Below, one piece after another: positions 47,101-56,736 of a DNA stretch of 64,000 nucleotides. Under the pieces are notes generated by a model, which did not search any database, was not told the origin of the DNA, and worked only from the letters and a program-made list of their open reading frames with translations. Within the stretch, counting starts at the first letter, position 1. Each line of letters opens with the position of its first letter. The stretch lies in the NCBI GenBank assembly GCA_030248215.1, contig JASANG010001677.1:1-64000 (forward strand). Reading direction: 5' to 3'. A program made the translations under genes and the position numbers. This DNA is from Enoplolaimus lenunculus. Lineage: Eukaryota > Nematoda > Enoplea > Enoplida > Thoracostomopsidae.

Positions 47101-49362
47101 CCACGCTGGGTTTCTTGCCAAGGTTCTAGGGCACGATATCGAGGCTATTCTTGCGGATTATGGCTACTGTTCCATACGTTGACAGTTGAATCTTACAAAG
47201 CTGATAGTCAGGGTACGTTGAGGCTCGGATAAGGAATGACGGGAGGCGACCCTTGAAGTTCATTTTCTGTTTTGCTTTGATGAATTTAAAACGTTCTATA
47301 ACTCAACGTCTCAGTATAAAGTAGTGTAGTAGGGACACTTTTACTCTACATTCATTGAGGCTACCGAGACCTGAACCCCTTGCGATTTGACGGGATACTA
47401 AGCAGATAGAGGGGTTCCCCCAACGGTTCTCATACCAGAGCGTAGGAGTCTAAAATTACAAACTTTAGCTGTTCTCGTGGAACTTTAGTGTAGAAGGTTT
47501 GAGGGGTGACAGTTAGCCGTTCTGTTTAGGGTCGCTTGAAATGTGGGGGTTCAGAGGTGGGAGATCCCTTCAGACCATGAAAGAAGAACATAACATTATG
47601 TGGGTGGCAAAGTGTTCCTGTGGGGCAAGTTAAAAAGGAGGCACCCAGGCATGTGACCAGGAAGTCAAATTTGCAGGGGGTCTGGAGAAATAGCGTAAAT
47701 GAAACATTTCAGTTTAATAACATAAATATATTTAGTTTGTGAACTGTAATATCGAATCATTTCAGATGAAAATTATGTTCCATTGCGAGTGTTGAACGCA
47801 ATTAAAGCCTACGTCATTAGTTTATTCAGTTGTACAACTTGCGCTCGAAATTTTGTATTTGAATCGTCGAATATGGAGACAGAGGTATTTCCTTGAATGT
47901 TTTCAGTAATAATGGATCATCCACGTAATAATGCGCGCATAGTTGTCAAAAATAGTCCACTTGTTTTATGAACCTTTGGAAACATAATATTAAACCTTAA
48001 ACTCGAGTTCCGAATTGCTTTAATACGTTTATGCTGCAACCATTTTTCTATTGGAAAACGTTGTATTTTACAAATATTATGTAAGCGCCGAAATTGTTAA
48101 AAAACATTGCAATTTAAAAAGAAATTGGGCCAATGTATGGAACAGGGCACAGTTGTAGATATAAGCATGTTCTTAAGTCTTAGCTTAAGCTAAACAATGT
48201 GTTTACGCATAGACCTAAGCTTAAGCAAAAGATTAGTCTAAAGCTTAAGCTTACTCTATTGCAATCCCACAGTAAAACATTCAGCTCATGATCTTTATAG
48301 AAGTCGGAAATTTTATCAAAATCATTTCTCGCAAAAACCGTGAAAAGTTTAAAAATTCTCTGTTTCTAAAATACATATTTTTTATCGATTCCAATTCAAT
48401 ATTTTTGAGCGTAAAAATAGCTAATTTTTGTTTGCGTTTTGGGATTCATCAAACGCTGGTATACCCACTGCAAAATGTCGTCTCACCCGGCCCTCATGTA
48501 CCCACAGGTATCAGTGGGTGACGTGTGTAAACTGCTGTGGTCAGTCAGTGCGCATGATCGATACAGGATATGTAGAAAATATGCCCACACCGTAAATTTC
48601 TAAGAAATCAAAATACCAAGGATCCGCTATCCTTTTTATGACGTCCGACGCCGTCTGTCGTCCGCCGTTCGTCGCCCTACTGTATCGTACGTCAATTACT
48701 CACGTACGAAACGGCGTATGGCTGACGGCGGGCGCCGTACGACAAGTATACCGTAACCCTAAAACTGTCACAAGCTTGATTCAATTGAACGTTCTTTACG
48801 TTTAAACAGATTTTTGTTGTTTAAATACGCTCGCACTCAACACTCAGCCGTCACATATCCTGGTTATAAATTCAGACCTGTAGACAACTAAACTTGCCAG
48901 GGAAGGTGAAATACAATTTTAGCAGGGGGAACTTGTTGATTTTACAAGACTTACAGGCGACGCTAAAACTCGCCTTGGGGGTCCACGATTTTTAAGAGGC
49001 AACCAATCATTGTGCCTCACATTTCGCGAATAGCCCGTTGAACTGAAATCTTGAACCACACTTGATATTAAGATCACGTACATCTGTGACAGGTTGTCAA
49101 CAAAAATGATACAATTCTTTGGCTATGGCGTGTTCACAATGACGTCAACCGAAGACTCGCTGGTGACGCCACTGAAGATCCACGTCATCCAAAGGTTCAG
49201 TTTCCATCCCGAGAAGACTGTGACGACTGCAGGACGACAGATCTCGAGATGGACTCTGAAAACCATGACAACCGCCCTGTGAACGTGGTAGAATGGGATG
49301 AATCGGCGGTTTTAAACTATTTAATATCACATTATGGGAGTATTTCGTACACAAAACGATAA
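35147..49362 (+). CDS. QSOX: Quiescin sulfhydryl oxidase (QSOX), 12 coding exons, complete
   Basis: Flavoenzyme of the secretory pathway that forms disulfides in substrate proteins and reduces O2 to H2O2. Coding exons: 35147-35327, 35796-35894, 36797-36897, 37382-37548, 38745-38847, 42406-42551, 44831-44938, 45335-45482, 45757-45876, 47071-47212, 47766-47884 and 49093-49362. All phases join, giving 567 aa. Order: N-terminal hydrophobic signal (about residues 15-30); thioredoxin domain with FYSSYCGHC (Cys75/Cys78) and GFPTIKFF; second, redox-inactive thioredoxin-like region with [10 protein letters not shown]; helix-rich region ([19 protein letters not shown]); Erv/ALR domain from WVSCQG, with CTTC (Cys461/Cys464), the FAD-binding [13 protein letters not shown] and the distal CDDC (Cys521/Cys524). 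It ends just after the Erv domain without the C-terminal membrane helix of the long vertebrate isoform, so it is probably soluble or secreted. ATG at 35162 is an alternative start. Introns 5, 9 and 11 are large and full of repeats. AATAAA (49361-49366) overlaps the stop. Confidence -1.
35454..35726 (+). repeat. Long near-perfect hairpin in QSOX intron 1
   Basis: Arms 35454-35575 and 35603-35726 are inverted copies with very few mismatches, around a loop of about 27 bases. They share GTCGACCGCACCAAAAACAT and CCAGTCCTAAATTATAATGG. In the intron, both arms would be transcribed in one RNA. Confidence -1.
36472..36725 (+). mobile_element. tRNA-derived SINE, family A, tRNA-Ile-like
   Basis: Same leader and tail as 33536-33780, with loop CTGATAC, which would read anticodon GAT. 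Lies in QSOX intron 2. Confidence -1.
37634..37862. mobile_element. CACTGCAAAAAATG-type palindromic element
   Basis: CACTGCAAAAAATGATGAAT to ACCATTTCTTGCTGTG, with TA flanks (CCTA before, TACG after). In QSOX intron 4. Confidence -1.
38372..38576. mobile_element. CACTGCAAAAAATG-type palindromic element
   Basis: CACTGCAAAAAATGTTGAAT to CATTTTTTACAGTG. In QSOX intron 4, less than 1 kb from another copy. Confidence -1.
38892..39516. mobile_element. CACTGCAAAAATG-type element split by another element
   Basis: Outer ends CACTGCAAAAATGGTGAGTC and CACCATTTTTTCGCAGCG with TA flanks. From about 38945 to 39375 it is interrupted by the GGGATACGGACTCCTATTGA element, also seen within 24811-25191. Confidence -1.
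39618..39988. mobile_element. ACTTAAGT-type TIR element, diverged copy
   Basis: TTGGGTTTCTAAAGCC to TTTCAGAAATCCACT, with TTACTTAAGTATAAACTAAG inside. Same family as 9717-10052. Confidence -1.
40437..40795. repeat. Simple repeat array of CCATTCCGATTC/CCATTCGATT units
   Basis: About 360 bases of ATTCCGATTCC and ATTCGATTCC units. Open in several frames on both strands because the period has no stops; not a gene. Confidence -1.
40908..42017. mobile_element. Tandem-structured element with TTATTGAGC ends, 1.1 kb
   Basis: TTATTGAGCAAAGCG at one end, GCTTCGCTCAATAAA plus GTAGTCCCACTACGACTGG at the other. About five internal units of 150-170 bp with GCCTAAATTAGGA, TTGCATATTAGC and GTGCGAGGAATCTGA. 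CCGTCCGTC run near 40995. No coding frame. Confidence -1.
42955..43203. mobile_element. ATATTTCTGATATTTAAG family copy, reverse
   Basis: Matches 30332-30586 in reverse (ACTTTTCTGTGATAACAGAA, TTGCTAATTATATTTCTT). QSOX intron 6. Confidence -1.
43680..44050. repeat. AT-rich tandem repeat, unit about 60 bp
   Basis: Units of TTTCAAATATTTAAGAAAAA and TAGAAAAATGTCTTAATTTT repeated five or six times. QSOX intron 6. Confidence -1.
44364..44590. mobile_element. TTAGGC-type element with ATGTTACTTTTAGGGCCGT ends
   Basis: Left CAATGTTACTTTTAGGGCCG, right CGGCCTTAAACGTAACGTGG. CCTAAGCCTAAGCCT body in two blocks. QSOX intron 6. Confidence -1.
45047..45270. mobile_element. TIR element GGGCCAATATTCTCAAATAC, 224 bp
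   Basis: Left GGGCCAATATTCTCAAATAC; right, inverted, GGGCCCGTATTCTCAAATGTG-like (ATTTGAGAATACGGGCC). Fragments near 19616, 22206, 35350 and 40318 share TATTCTCAAA and GTAGCAACTATCA. Confidence -1.
46443..46668. mobile_element. ATATTTCTGATATTTAAG family copy, reverse
   Basis: TTCAGAAAAGTATTTTCTGT to ATATTATTTTGAGTG. Third copy of the family of 30332-30586. QSOX intron 9; a GAGTT/AACTC palindromic repeat precedes it at 46003-46200. Confidence -1.
48128..48304. mobile_element. TTAGGC-family element, degraded right end
   Basis: GGCCAATGTATGGAACAGGG left end, CTTAAGC units inside, right end only CATGATCTTTATAG. QSOX intron 11. Confidence -1.
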
Positions 49363-50406
49363 TAAATGTCCACATGTAAAAAATTTGGCCCATGCTCATT
49401 ATACAGGCCTGTTTACTATATACTTTGTCCGCGTGCAATCAATAGTCTGCATCCGGATCCGGCAGGAAATCGACCTCTCTGGCCGTGCTTGTTTAGGCTT
49501 AGTACGCCGTTCACAATAATTTTGGTCAACAGTGCCAGAAAATTACTTACAGACCAGGGATATCACTGGATCATTTTAAAAGCGAGGTCGTGATAGCCCT
49601 GGTTTATAAAAGATCGTGTGGAACTGTTGACTAAATTATTGTGAGCGGTGCATAGTTTAGCAGCGTTGCCACAATTTTTGAAGAAAAAAACTATAACAAA
49701 TTGTTAATAAACGCGTAAGTGGATTACTGTTAAAATTAGCAAATCCAACCGCATTTCAAGCACTTAATTTTATTTTGATTTACATCCGGTTCCGGTGTCT
49801 GTTTCCCTGATATTCTGTGTTGGCAATTTTTTCAACATCCGGTTGCCCGTCCAAAACACTTGAATTTGTTCAAAAGAAACGAAAATATATCTTTTTTCGA
49901 ATGTCTTATTATTAAAAATTCATTTTACAAATATTTATTTTTGATGCAATGTAAACATATCAGTGGCATAAATACTTAAATTAACTGGTTTGGCTGTTGG
50001 CAAACGATCTAAATCTTTATTCTTGAATTATTCCATAGAAATTTGTGATCTGATTTACCCGTATAAAGCTATGATTCTTAGGTTTAGGAGAAGTTATGGA
50101 TAACAATGGCGTACCGAATCCAGTCAGTGATTGGCCAGAAAAGTTAGCATCGTAAAGGACCCTAAATCAGCGAGGCCAACGTATCGATAATGGGCTTAAT
50201 AGCAGTAAGCATATACCTAAACGTATTATCCTAAACAAAATATATTCGTCTAAAGCTTAAGTTTACTCTATTGCAATCCTGTGAAAAAACAATCTGCCCT
50301 GTTCAATAGGTACAGCGGCCTTAACGGGCGATGTACGCTAATCATTAAAAATACATTACATAAAATGTTGCCTCAAAATTAGAATCCATTGGCCCGTTGT
50401 GATCCT
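49363..50406. other. Intergenic gap between QSOX and the Caps_synth gene
   Basis: The two genes converge here. A diverged TTAGGC-type relic with TAAGCTTAAGC lies about 50180-50315. No gene recognised. Confidence -1.
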
Positions 50407-53400
50407 TCAAGCGCCAGGACATCCTAAGCCTTTCGCTGTCATCAAAGTTTCAATTCCAAAAACGTTTCCTAAATAATGCGCGACGCCCAAAACTCTATCC
50501 TCCGGACTGGCAGTTACTTTGATGCATCGACACAGAGTTGATCTTTGAAGATGAACCAAACACAATGACTTATTTAAGTACGACCCTAACGCTGTTTGAG
50601 CTTTAAGCCAGGCTGGAAGCATCGCATTTTGCAATATTAACAATTCATTGTTCGGAACTCTTTGATAATTGTAAGCATTGCAATGCGGCGCGGCGCCGTT
50701 TGATCTTTTTAACAACGTATTCTGGCCCTTTGATACCAATTGGCCCCAAGTCGTGGGTCCATCCATTGTTTTGAGCCTAAATTCACCTGTCGAATTTAAT
50801 TTTGGCCATTTCCCGTTATCGAGTAATGATTTAATCGTTGGTACTAGCAAAAGTCCTAAGATTGAACTCCATTTTAGCGGATACCTGGAAGGCAGTTTGC
50901 TGGTATATTTTGCAGTTGGGTCCGGGTTAAATTTGGCAAATTTTTGATTCCATCGGCGGGACAGCGTTCGAATATGGCGGTGCCAGATTACGAATGCGGA
51001 ACTGTTTGCTTTGACAGGACCTGAAATTTAAAGCTGACAATCCCAAAGGCGCATGTTTAAATAGAAGGGTTTTCCCTGACAAGAATTCTCTGGCTTAGCA
51101 TTTGGAAGAGGGTTAGGCTTAGGCTTAGGGATACGCTTAGAAGGCAGGTATTTATAATTAACGTGAACCGCATTAGATTTACAGTAGAGTTGCGTGCGCA
51201 TATCGTTTCGGAATTGGCTAACGCTACTTTAAAGCCCAAATTAAACAGATTCCAAAGCGTAAGCCTATGCGTTGAAAATAGTGTATACCTAAGTAAACGC
51301 AAAAATGCTGTGTAAGATTTAAGCATATTCTTGTACAGTAACACCAAAAAACGGACGGGCCTAGAAGTACCTATAACATGGGTTCCGGAATTTATATTAT
51401 GTTATACCAACGACTATATTCATGTGTATAATTACGGCATTCATAAAAAAACCAGGCCAATGTAAAGAACATGGGCTGAACAGTATTATAAGCATATTCC
51501 TAAGCCTAAGCCTAAACCTAAGCGTAAACAATGAGCTTATTCCTAGGTCTAACCGTAAGAATGAGCATAATCGTAAGGCTAAACCTAAGGCAAAACCTAA
51601 GCCAAGCAAAAAATCAGTCTAACGCTTACGGTTACTCTTTTCTAGTCCCACAGAAAAACTTTCCGCCCCTGATCTTTGCATGGGCCAAAAACCAAGTATC
51701 AAAACGAACCTAAAACCGCTAACGATATTGGAGATGATTCTGGCTTCCAGTCAATATTAAACATATCGTATCCGTGTCGTAAAACATCAAAGCGTGCAGC
51801 CACACTGTCCAGTACAATAGTGTCAGCGTCAATCCACATCCCACCATAGCGAAGTAGAAGGATCCCACGTATTAAATCTGCCCTGTGTGCTGGGATCAGT
51901 TTAGTGTAGAATTTTGGCAAATATTCTGAAATTTATAAAATCAGTTTTATTCCGGACAAATGAAATATTCGTTTTTAAAGCAAATCCAAGGTCGAATAGA
52001 AAATACAGCAGACTCGTAGCCAGCATAAACATGCAATGAGGCAGAGGCAAAATAGATGAGGCACATGGAATAAGATCAGGGCTTTAAAATTTGTACCAAT
52101 GCCCTAACAGCCAGTGATTCTTACACTGGAAAAAAATGGTGAGTCAAATTGACTCTCTGAAATCGGCTTTACGGCACTACACAAACTGAGTCAAACTCGA
52201 CTGCATCACAGTCAATCAAACGCGCGACTTACTCAGTTGAATTTTACTCAGGCGGAGTCAAATTTTGACTCAGTTTGTGTAGTCAGGAAAAGCCTATTTC
52301 GGAGAGATTCAATTTGACTCACCATTTTTTGCAGTGTACCATTTTCCGGATGACAGTATGTATGTCACATTCTGTGGCAGTGTATCAAACGGTTTTATTC
52401 TGTTTATCACAATCTTATCCCCGCATCCGGTGGCGGCGAAACCAGGGGGAGATGTAATAATGTAACCTCTCACCGACCCAGAATTGCTTCACAATGCAAC
52501 TAGTCGATTCAAAGCTCACAAGACGTCTGCTGGCCAAAAAAGAACCATTAAAATATCAAAAAATTTATACTAAAAACGCACTTTTCGGAACACAAAAAGC
52601 CTACTCGACCCCAGGTTAAATGCCAGATCCGCGACTGCTCACATCAAATAAATCCGAAAACCAAAAAAAATTGCTATAAGACATGACATTCGGGATTAAG
52701 AAGATTGCCAAATCTGTACCCCGGAAATTTTCCATTTTACACGAGACGGCCTTCCAAGCTGTCTCACAAATTGCAAATCTGTCACTGGTTTGACCTTGTA
52801 AATTTTTTGCTGCAAATTGATCGTCTACAAGAATGACAGCATACGCAAACGTAGAATTCGCACGTTTGTAAACACTGTAGCATTGAAGGCCGTATATATT
52901 CAGCTTGATGTAAGCCGGCATTTCAGTGACGTCCCAATACGTCCATACGATTGGTTGATTGTCAACTGTGTAAAGTTTGTATTCTGGATGATAGGTTAAG
53001 TCTGTACGGATCCACGAACCGTTTGGTGTTTCGACATCAATAAACAATGCTTTAACTTTGCCTTAAACGACAACAGTGCCATATGAAACAAGCCTGTGTG
53101 TCTACTAAGTTTATAGCCTAAACTCATGGCTAAACCTAAAGTGAAGCCTAAACAAAAGCCAAGACCTAAGCCTAAACTTCGCAGCAGGCTGAGTCTATCA
53201 TGGTCTATATCTCATAGTTGGCAATACTCTAAACATGTACTTTGTAAAAACACTCTACTTAAAATACTTTAGTTATATTTTAGTTACATTTTACTAACTA
53301 TTTTAAGTATAATGTGTACCAAATATTGAGTAAATTTTTGCTTAAATAATGTAAATTAGTAATACTACTGCTGTCATTTTCCGATTAATCAAGTAAATGT

Positions 53401-54471
53401 ACCTAAAGCTAAAAATTTTGTGTTTGTTTAAAATTAAGTAAAACTTTGCCAACCACCATAGTATGTAAAACCGGCACTTAATTCGGCAACAGTTTTACTT
53501 AATTTTAAGTATATTTTTTGTCAGCATTACATCCATTAACACAATCCGCTGTGTATCATGCAGGACATAAATCGACAAAAGACGTGAGAGTCCAGCGAGA
53601 TTGAGCGTCAAACTCTTATAGTCGAGCGATTACGGTAAACGCTTGCCTTTTGAGGATGCATTATTAAAATGCTGGAATAGAAAATATTCATGCGAGAAAT
53701 GGTAAAACAGTTGTTTTCATCCTAAATTCGACAAGGACCGACTCAGAGAGAGTGAAGGATACGATTTCGACGACTCTGATTGGCAGATAAACGTAAAGCT
53801 AAACTTACTTCGCTGGGCGGTATAATTTCTTGCGTTTCCAGTGTCAACTATTGTGACTTCGTAGTTTAGACTAGAATTGATATATAAAAGCGAAATCATG
53901 ATATGGTGCAGGCATATCTCAGGGACACAATTGAATTTTAACACTGGTAAAACGCCAAATCATTACATAAGAATAATAAACAAATGAACAGATTATAAAT
54001 AACTCTTAAACGTTCTATTGTTAAAGCCCTATTCACACGTGTAAGTTTTTGCTACGAGAACTGGCAGCTACGACTTCCACTTGCAAGTTTTGTCCGAAAT
54101 CCCGTTTGAAAACTTCCGTCTCCAAATTATGGACATAAAAATCATAGTTAGGAATTTATTCCACATGTGTGAATAACCATGCAATTTCACTGAATTTATT
54201 GCAGCCGCTTTCTCATTGGCTGATGAAAAATGCAACTTCTGGGTGCAATTTGCAGCTGCAAGTTCTCGCAGCAAAAACTTGCTCGTGTGAATATGCTATA
54301 AATTGTTTTAAAAATTAAAATATTATTGAGCTGCTGAAAACTTATCAACTGAGAGACGAGTTTAGCAAATTTTTAACCGACTTACATTTTTGTCCAACGA
54401 AGGATTAAAACAGCAAACAACGCTGCAAAAACAATAATTAAACGCCGTTTAAACGAGCAAAAAGGCCGCAT
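50407..54471 (-). CDS. Type II membrane glycosyltransferase, Caps_synth/DXD family
   Basis: Probable Golgi glycosyltransferase; donor and acceptor unknown. Exons on minus: 54471-54389 (proposed first exon), 53943-53809, 53049-52795, 51925-51710 and 50855-50407 (stop). Exon 1 encodes MRPFCSFKRR then a hydrophobic anchor (LIIVFAALFAVLIL), as in type II Golgi enzymes. Exon 3 carries PIVWTYWDVTEMPAYIKL and VILVDD; exon 4 carries PAHRADLIRGILLLRYGGMW followed by IDAD, the metal/nucleotide-sugar DXD motif. This order matches capsular-polysaccharide-type (Caps_synth) and Gly_transf_sug domains. Exon 5 (149 codons) contains DGPTTWGQ and completes the protein at roughly 380 aa. Exons 2 to 5 join in phase; for exon 3 I chose the donor after AATTTACAAG because it restores both phase and family spacing. 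Exon 1 (ends phase 2) does not join exon 2 (needs phase 1), so a microexon is missed or the first exon is wrong. Confidence -1.
51455..51686. mobile_element. TTAGGC-family element, 232 bp, 8-bp TSD AAAAACCA
   Basis: GGCCAATGTAAAGAACATGG to GATCTTTGCATGGGCC, with CCTAAGCCTAAGCCTAAAC inside. AAAAACCA flanks it perfectly (51447-51454, 51687-51694). It sits in glycosyltransferase intron 4, 15 bases from the donor. Confidence -1.
52129..52338. mobile_element. CACTGGAAAAAAATGG-type palindromic element
   Basis: CACTGGAAAAAAATGGTGAG to CACCATTTTTTGCAGTG, TA on each side. Glycosyltransferase intron 3. Confidence -1.
53575..53706 (+). mobile_element. Degenerate tRNA-like element, family B
   Basis: GACGTGAGAGTCCAGCGAGA, GAGCGTCAAACTCTTATAG and the end GAAAATATTCATGCGAGAAA match the family. 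The B-box is eroded. Confidence -1.
54022..54303. mobile_element. TGCAGCTGCAAG-type TIR element
   Basis: AAAGCCCTATTCACACGTGT to CTCGTGTGAATATGCT, with TTTTTGCTACGAGAACTGGC and its inverse. Subterminal CAGCTGCAAGTT units. Better copy at 57642-57919. Confidence -1.
54389..54471 (-). other. Proposed first coding exon (signal anchor) of the Caps_synth glycosyltransferase
   Basis: ATG at 54471 opens 27 codons: a basic tail (KRR) and about 15 hydrophobic residues, followed by a good donor (AAAAT then GTAAGT). Position and content suit a type II anchor for the downstream catalytic exons. The weakness is phase: two bases of a codon are left at the donor, while the next recognised exon needs one. 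The intron is mostly occupied by a TGCAGCTGCAAG inverted-repeat element, leaving little room for another exon. Confidence -1.
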
Positions 54472-54899
54472 AAGTTCAGATTATCACTTTATTAATAAAA
54501 CGAACGGTCTCGTGTTATGCATCGTTCACTTTATCTTGTGCCCGCCATGTGGAACTTTGAAACCGTCATTGTTTAAACAAATTAATATATTACAGTATAA
54601 CAATTCGGGGTTGCAAATTTTGCAAGCACTTTGATTCGTCTATTAAACTGGTTCCATCTCCCATTGCTACACTTTTAAAATTGCTAGCAGTAATTTGCAA
54701 TCCTAATTCCCAGTTCAACTTCCATACACCTACGAGTTGTAAAATGTTTCAATTTACCACTTGACACGTTTTTATATTGTCAATTTTTATCTACAACCGT
54801 TTAGCTAAACCATCGTGTGAAAAAGACATTTGTAATTTCCACAAGGCGAACACAAAATAAAATGGACGACACATCATGAAACTATCCAATCAGAAATAG

Positions 54900-55200
54900 G
54901 GAGACTGGAGGACTTAGACAGTCTCAAATTAGACTAAGGCTTCGGCTCAGTATTAGGACCTTTTTTGCTAATTTGAGACCAATAACCAAAAATTTAATAG
55001 TTTGTTTCGCATATCTGTAACAATTAAAGCTGAAACGTCCGCCATACGTAATTTGGCCATTGAACTGGCTAACGTTTTGCGTTATGTGATGACCGTAAAT
55101 ACAAACAGTTGTGTGCAAATGATTGCTGATTTTCAAACGCTTACAAATGGCCAAAATAAAGCAGTTAAAACAATAACACAGTAATCACACCTCAGCTACA
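54900..55200. other. Unassigned region with short open frames on both strands
   Basis: Plus 55002-55184 reads ETSAIRNLAIELANVLRYVM and minus 54924-55154 is also open. No transmembrane segment, so it does not supply the missing GT31 anchor exon. Coding status unknown. Confidence -1.
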
Positions 55201-55560
55201 ACATTAAGCTTTGCTTACGGTTTAGTCATGCATAGAAATATAAATATATACTTTAACCATGTTAGAATTTTTGGTCTCAAGTCAACTTACCAGTCACTTT
55301 TTTCTAGATTTACCTGCCATCTGGTAGCAGTTTATAACTTTGCTTAATTTACATTTTAGACAGATTATTCGTGATTTTAAATGCTGAAATGTTTGTTCTC
55401 ACCATGCAACGACTTCAACTCAAATTTTCATTTGGGCCAAGCTGGAATGTTGTAGCTCACGGTTAGGCTTAGGTTTAGGTTTTATTATGGTACGGTAGTA
55501 TTGGCTGTCCAAATAAGCTAAGAAAGCTCATGAGCCTAACAGGCAGCGGTCTTAAAAATT

Positions 55561-56128
55561 CGGGCTAATGTTAAGAACAGGGGCGAAACAGTATTAAAAG
55601 CATATTCCTAAGCTTAAGCCTCAGCCTAAGCCTAAGCCTAAACCTAAACCTAAGCCTAAGCCTAAGTCAAAGACAAAGCGCAAGAAAGCATATTTTTAAT
55701 CGTAAGCCTAAGCGTAAGATTGCGCATATTCCAAAGCCTAAGCCTAAGCCAAAGTGTAAGAATGAGCATATTCATAAACAATGACCATATTCCTAAGCCT
55801 AAGCCTAAGCCTAAGCCTAAGCCTAAGCCTAAGCCTAAGCCTAAGCCTAAGCCTAAACCTAAACCTAAACCTAAGCCTAAGCCTAAGCCTAAGTCAAAGA
55901 CAAAGCGCAAGAAAGCATATTTTTAATCGTAAGCCTAAGCGTAAGATAGCGCATATTACTAAGCCTAAGCCTAACCTAACCCAAAGTGTAAGAATGAGTA
56001 TATTCATAAATACGAACCATATTCCTAAGCTTAAGCCTAAGCCTAAGCCACCTAAGCCAAAGCCTAAGCCTTAGCGACAAAACTGTCTAAAGCTTAAGCA
56101 TACTCTATAGGAATCCCACAGAAAAACG
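55561..56128. mobile_element. Expanded TTAGGC-family element with long (CCTAAG)n array
   Basis: Left end GGGCTAATGTTAAGAACAGG. About 17 near-perfect CCTAAG/CCTAAA units at 55792-55892. The block AAGTCAAAGACAAAGCGCAA to TATTTTTAATCGTAAGC occurs at about 55665 and again at about 55891, so a unit of about 225 bp is duplicated. Frames reading KPKPKP or LSLSLS are repeat artefacts. Confidence -1.
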
Positions 56129-56736
56129 TTGAAATTTGTTGTTTTTGCTTTATAGTTAGTTTTGGTTAGCGCTTAAACTTAAATTCAGATAAGACTGCTC
56201 TCTAAAGACTTAAATTTAAACTATGGTTTAATTCAAATTGAATAGTTCAAGTTAAACTTAAGCGGCTGGACGGACTAACAAACCTTAAAACGTAAAGTTC
56301 ACTTAGACTAACTTTTACTTTGATGTTTAACACGAGTATAAGCTAAAGTTATTTTAGCTTAGGTAACAAATGCAGCCTTGAAATTAAGTGTATCTAAGAA
56401 TTCATTAAGTTTAACTTAAGCTAAAAATAGGTAGGATTTTTCATGAGTTTAAGCATAAATCTCTATATATCTGTTAATTTTAGTTCATCTAGAAAGTGAG
56501 TTTAATGTTGCTGGATTAGCTTAAGCGTGAATTAAATTAATTTAAAGGTTTTAGAGAATGCTGAACTTTTCAGGGTTTGAGTTTTAAGTTGAAATCGCCT
56601 GTCAATTCGCAAAAAATTTGTTTTCAAAACGCCGTCTGAAACGTGAAAAACGTTTAAAATAGCGTTTTATTTTTGAAATGATTTCTAAGAATTACAATTC
56701 AAATTAATATTTAAATTTAACTTTATTTTACCAAAG

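Noticed and set aside
52616-52794. Continuation of glycosyltransferase exon 3 to the end of the open frame (CETAWKAVSCKMENF)
   Set aside because: It would end out of phase with exon 4. The donor at 52795 joins in phase and gives the normal spacing between VILVDD and PAHRADLIRG.
55720-56074. Open frames reading KPKPKP or LSLSLS and LGLGLG
   Set aside because: Translation of the CCTAAG hexamer array; all frames of a six-base repeat without stops stay open.
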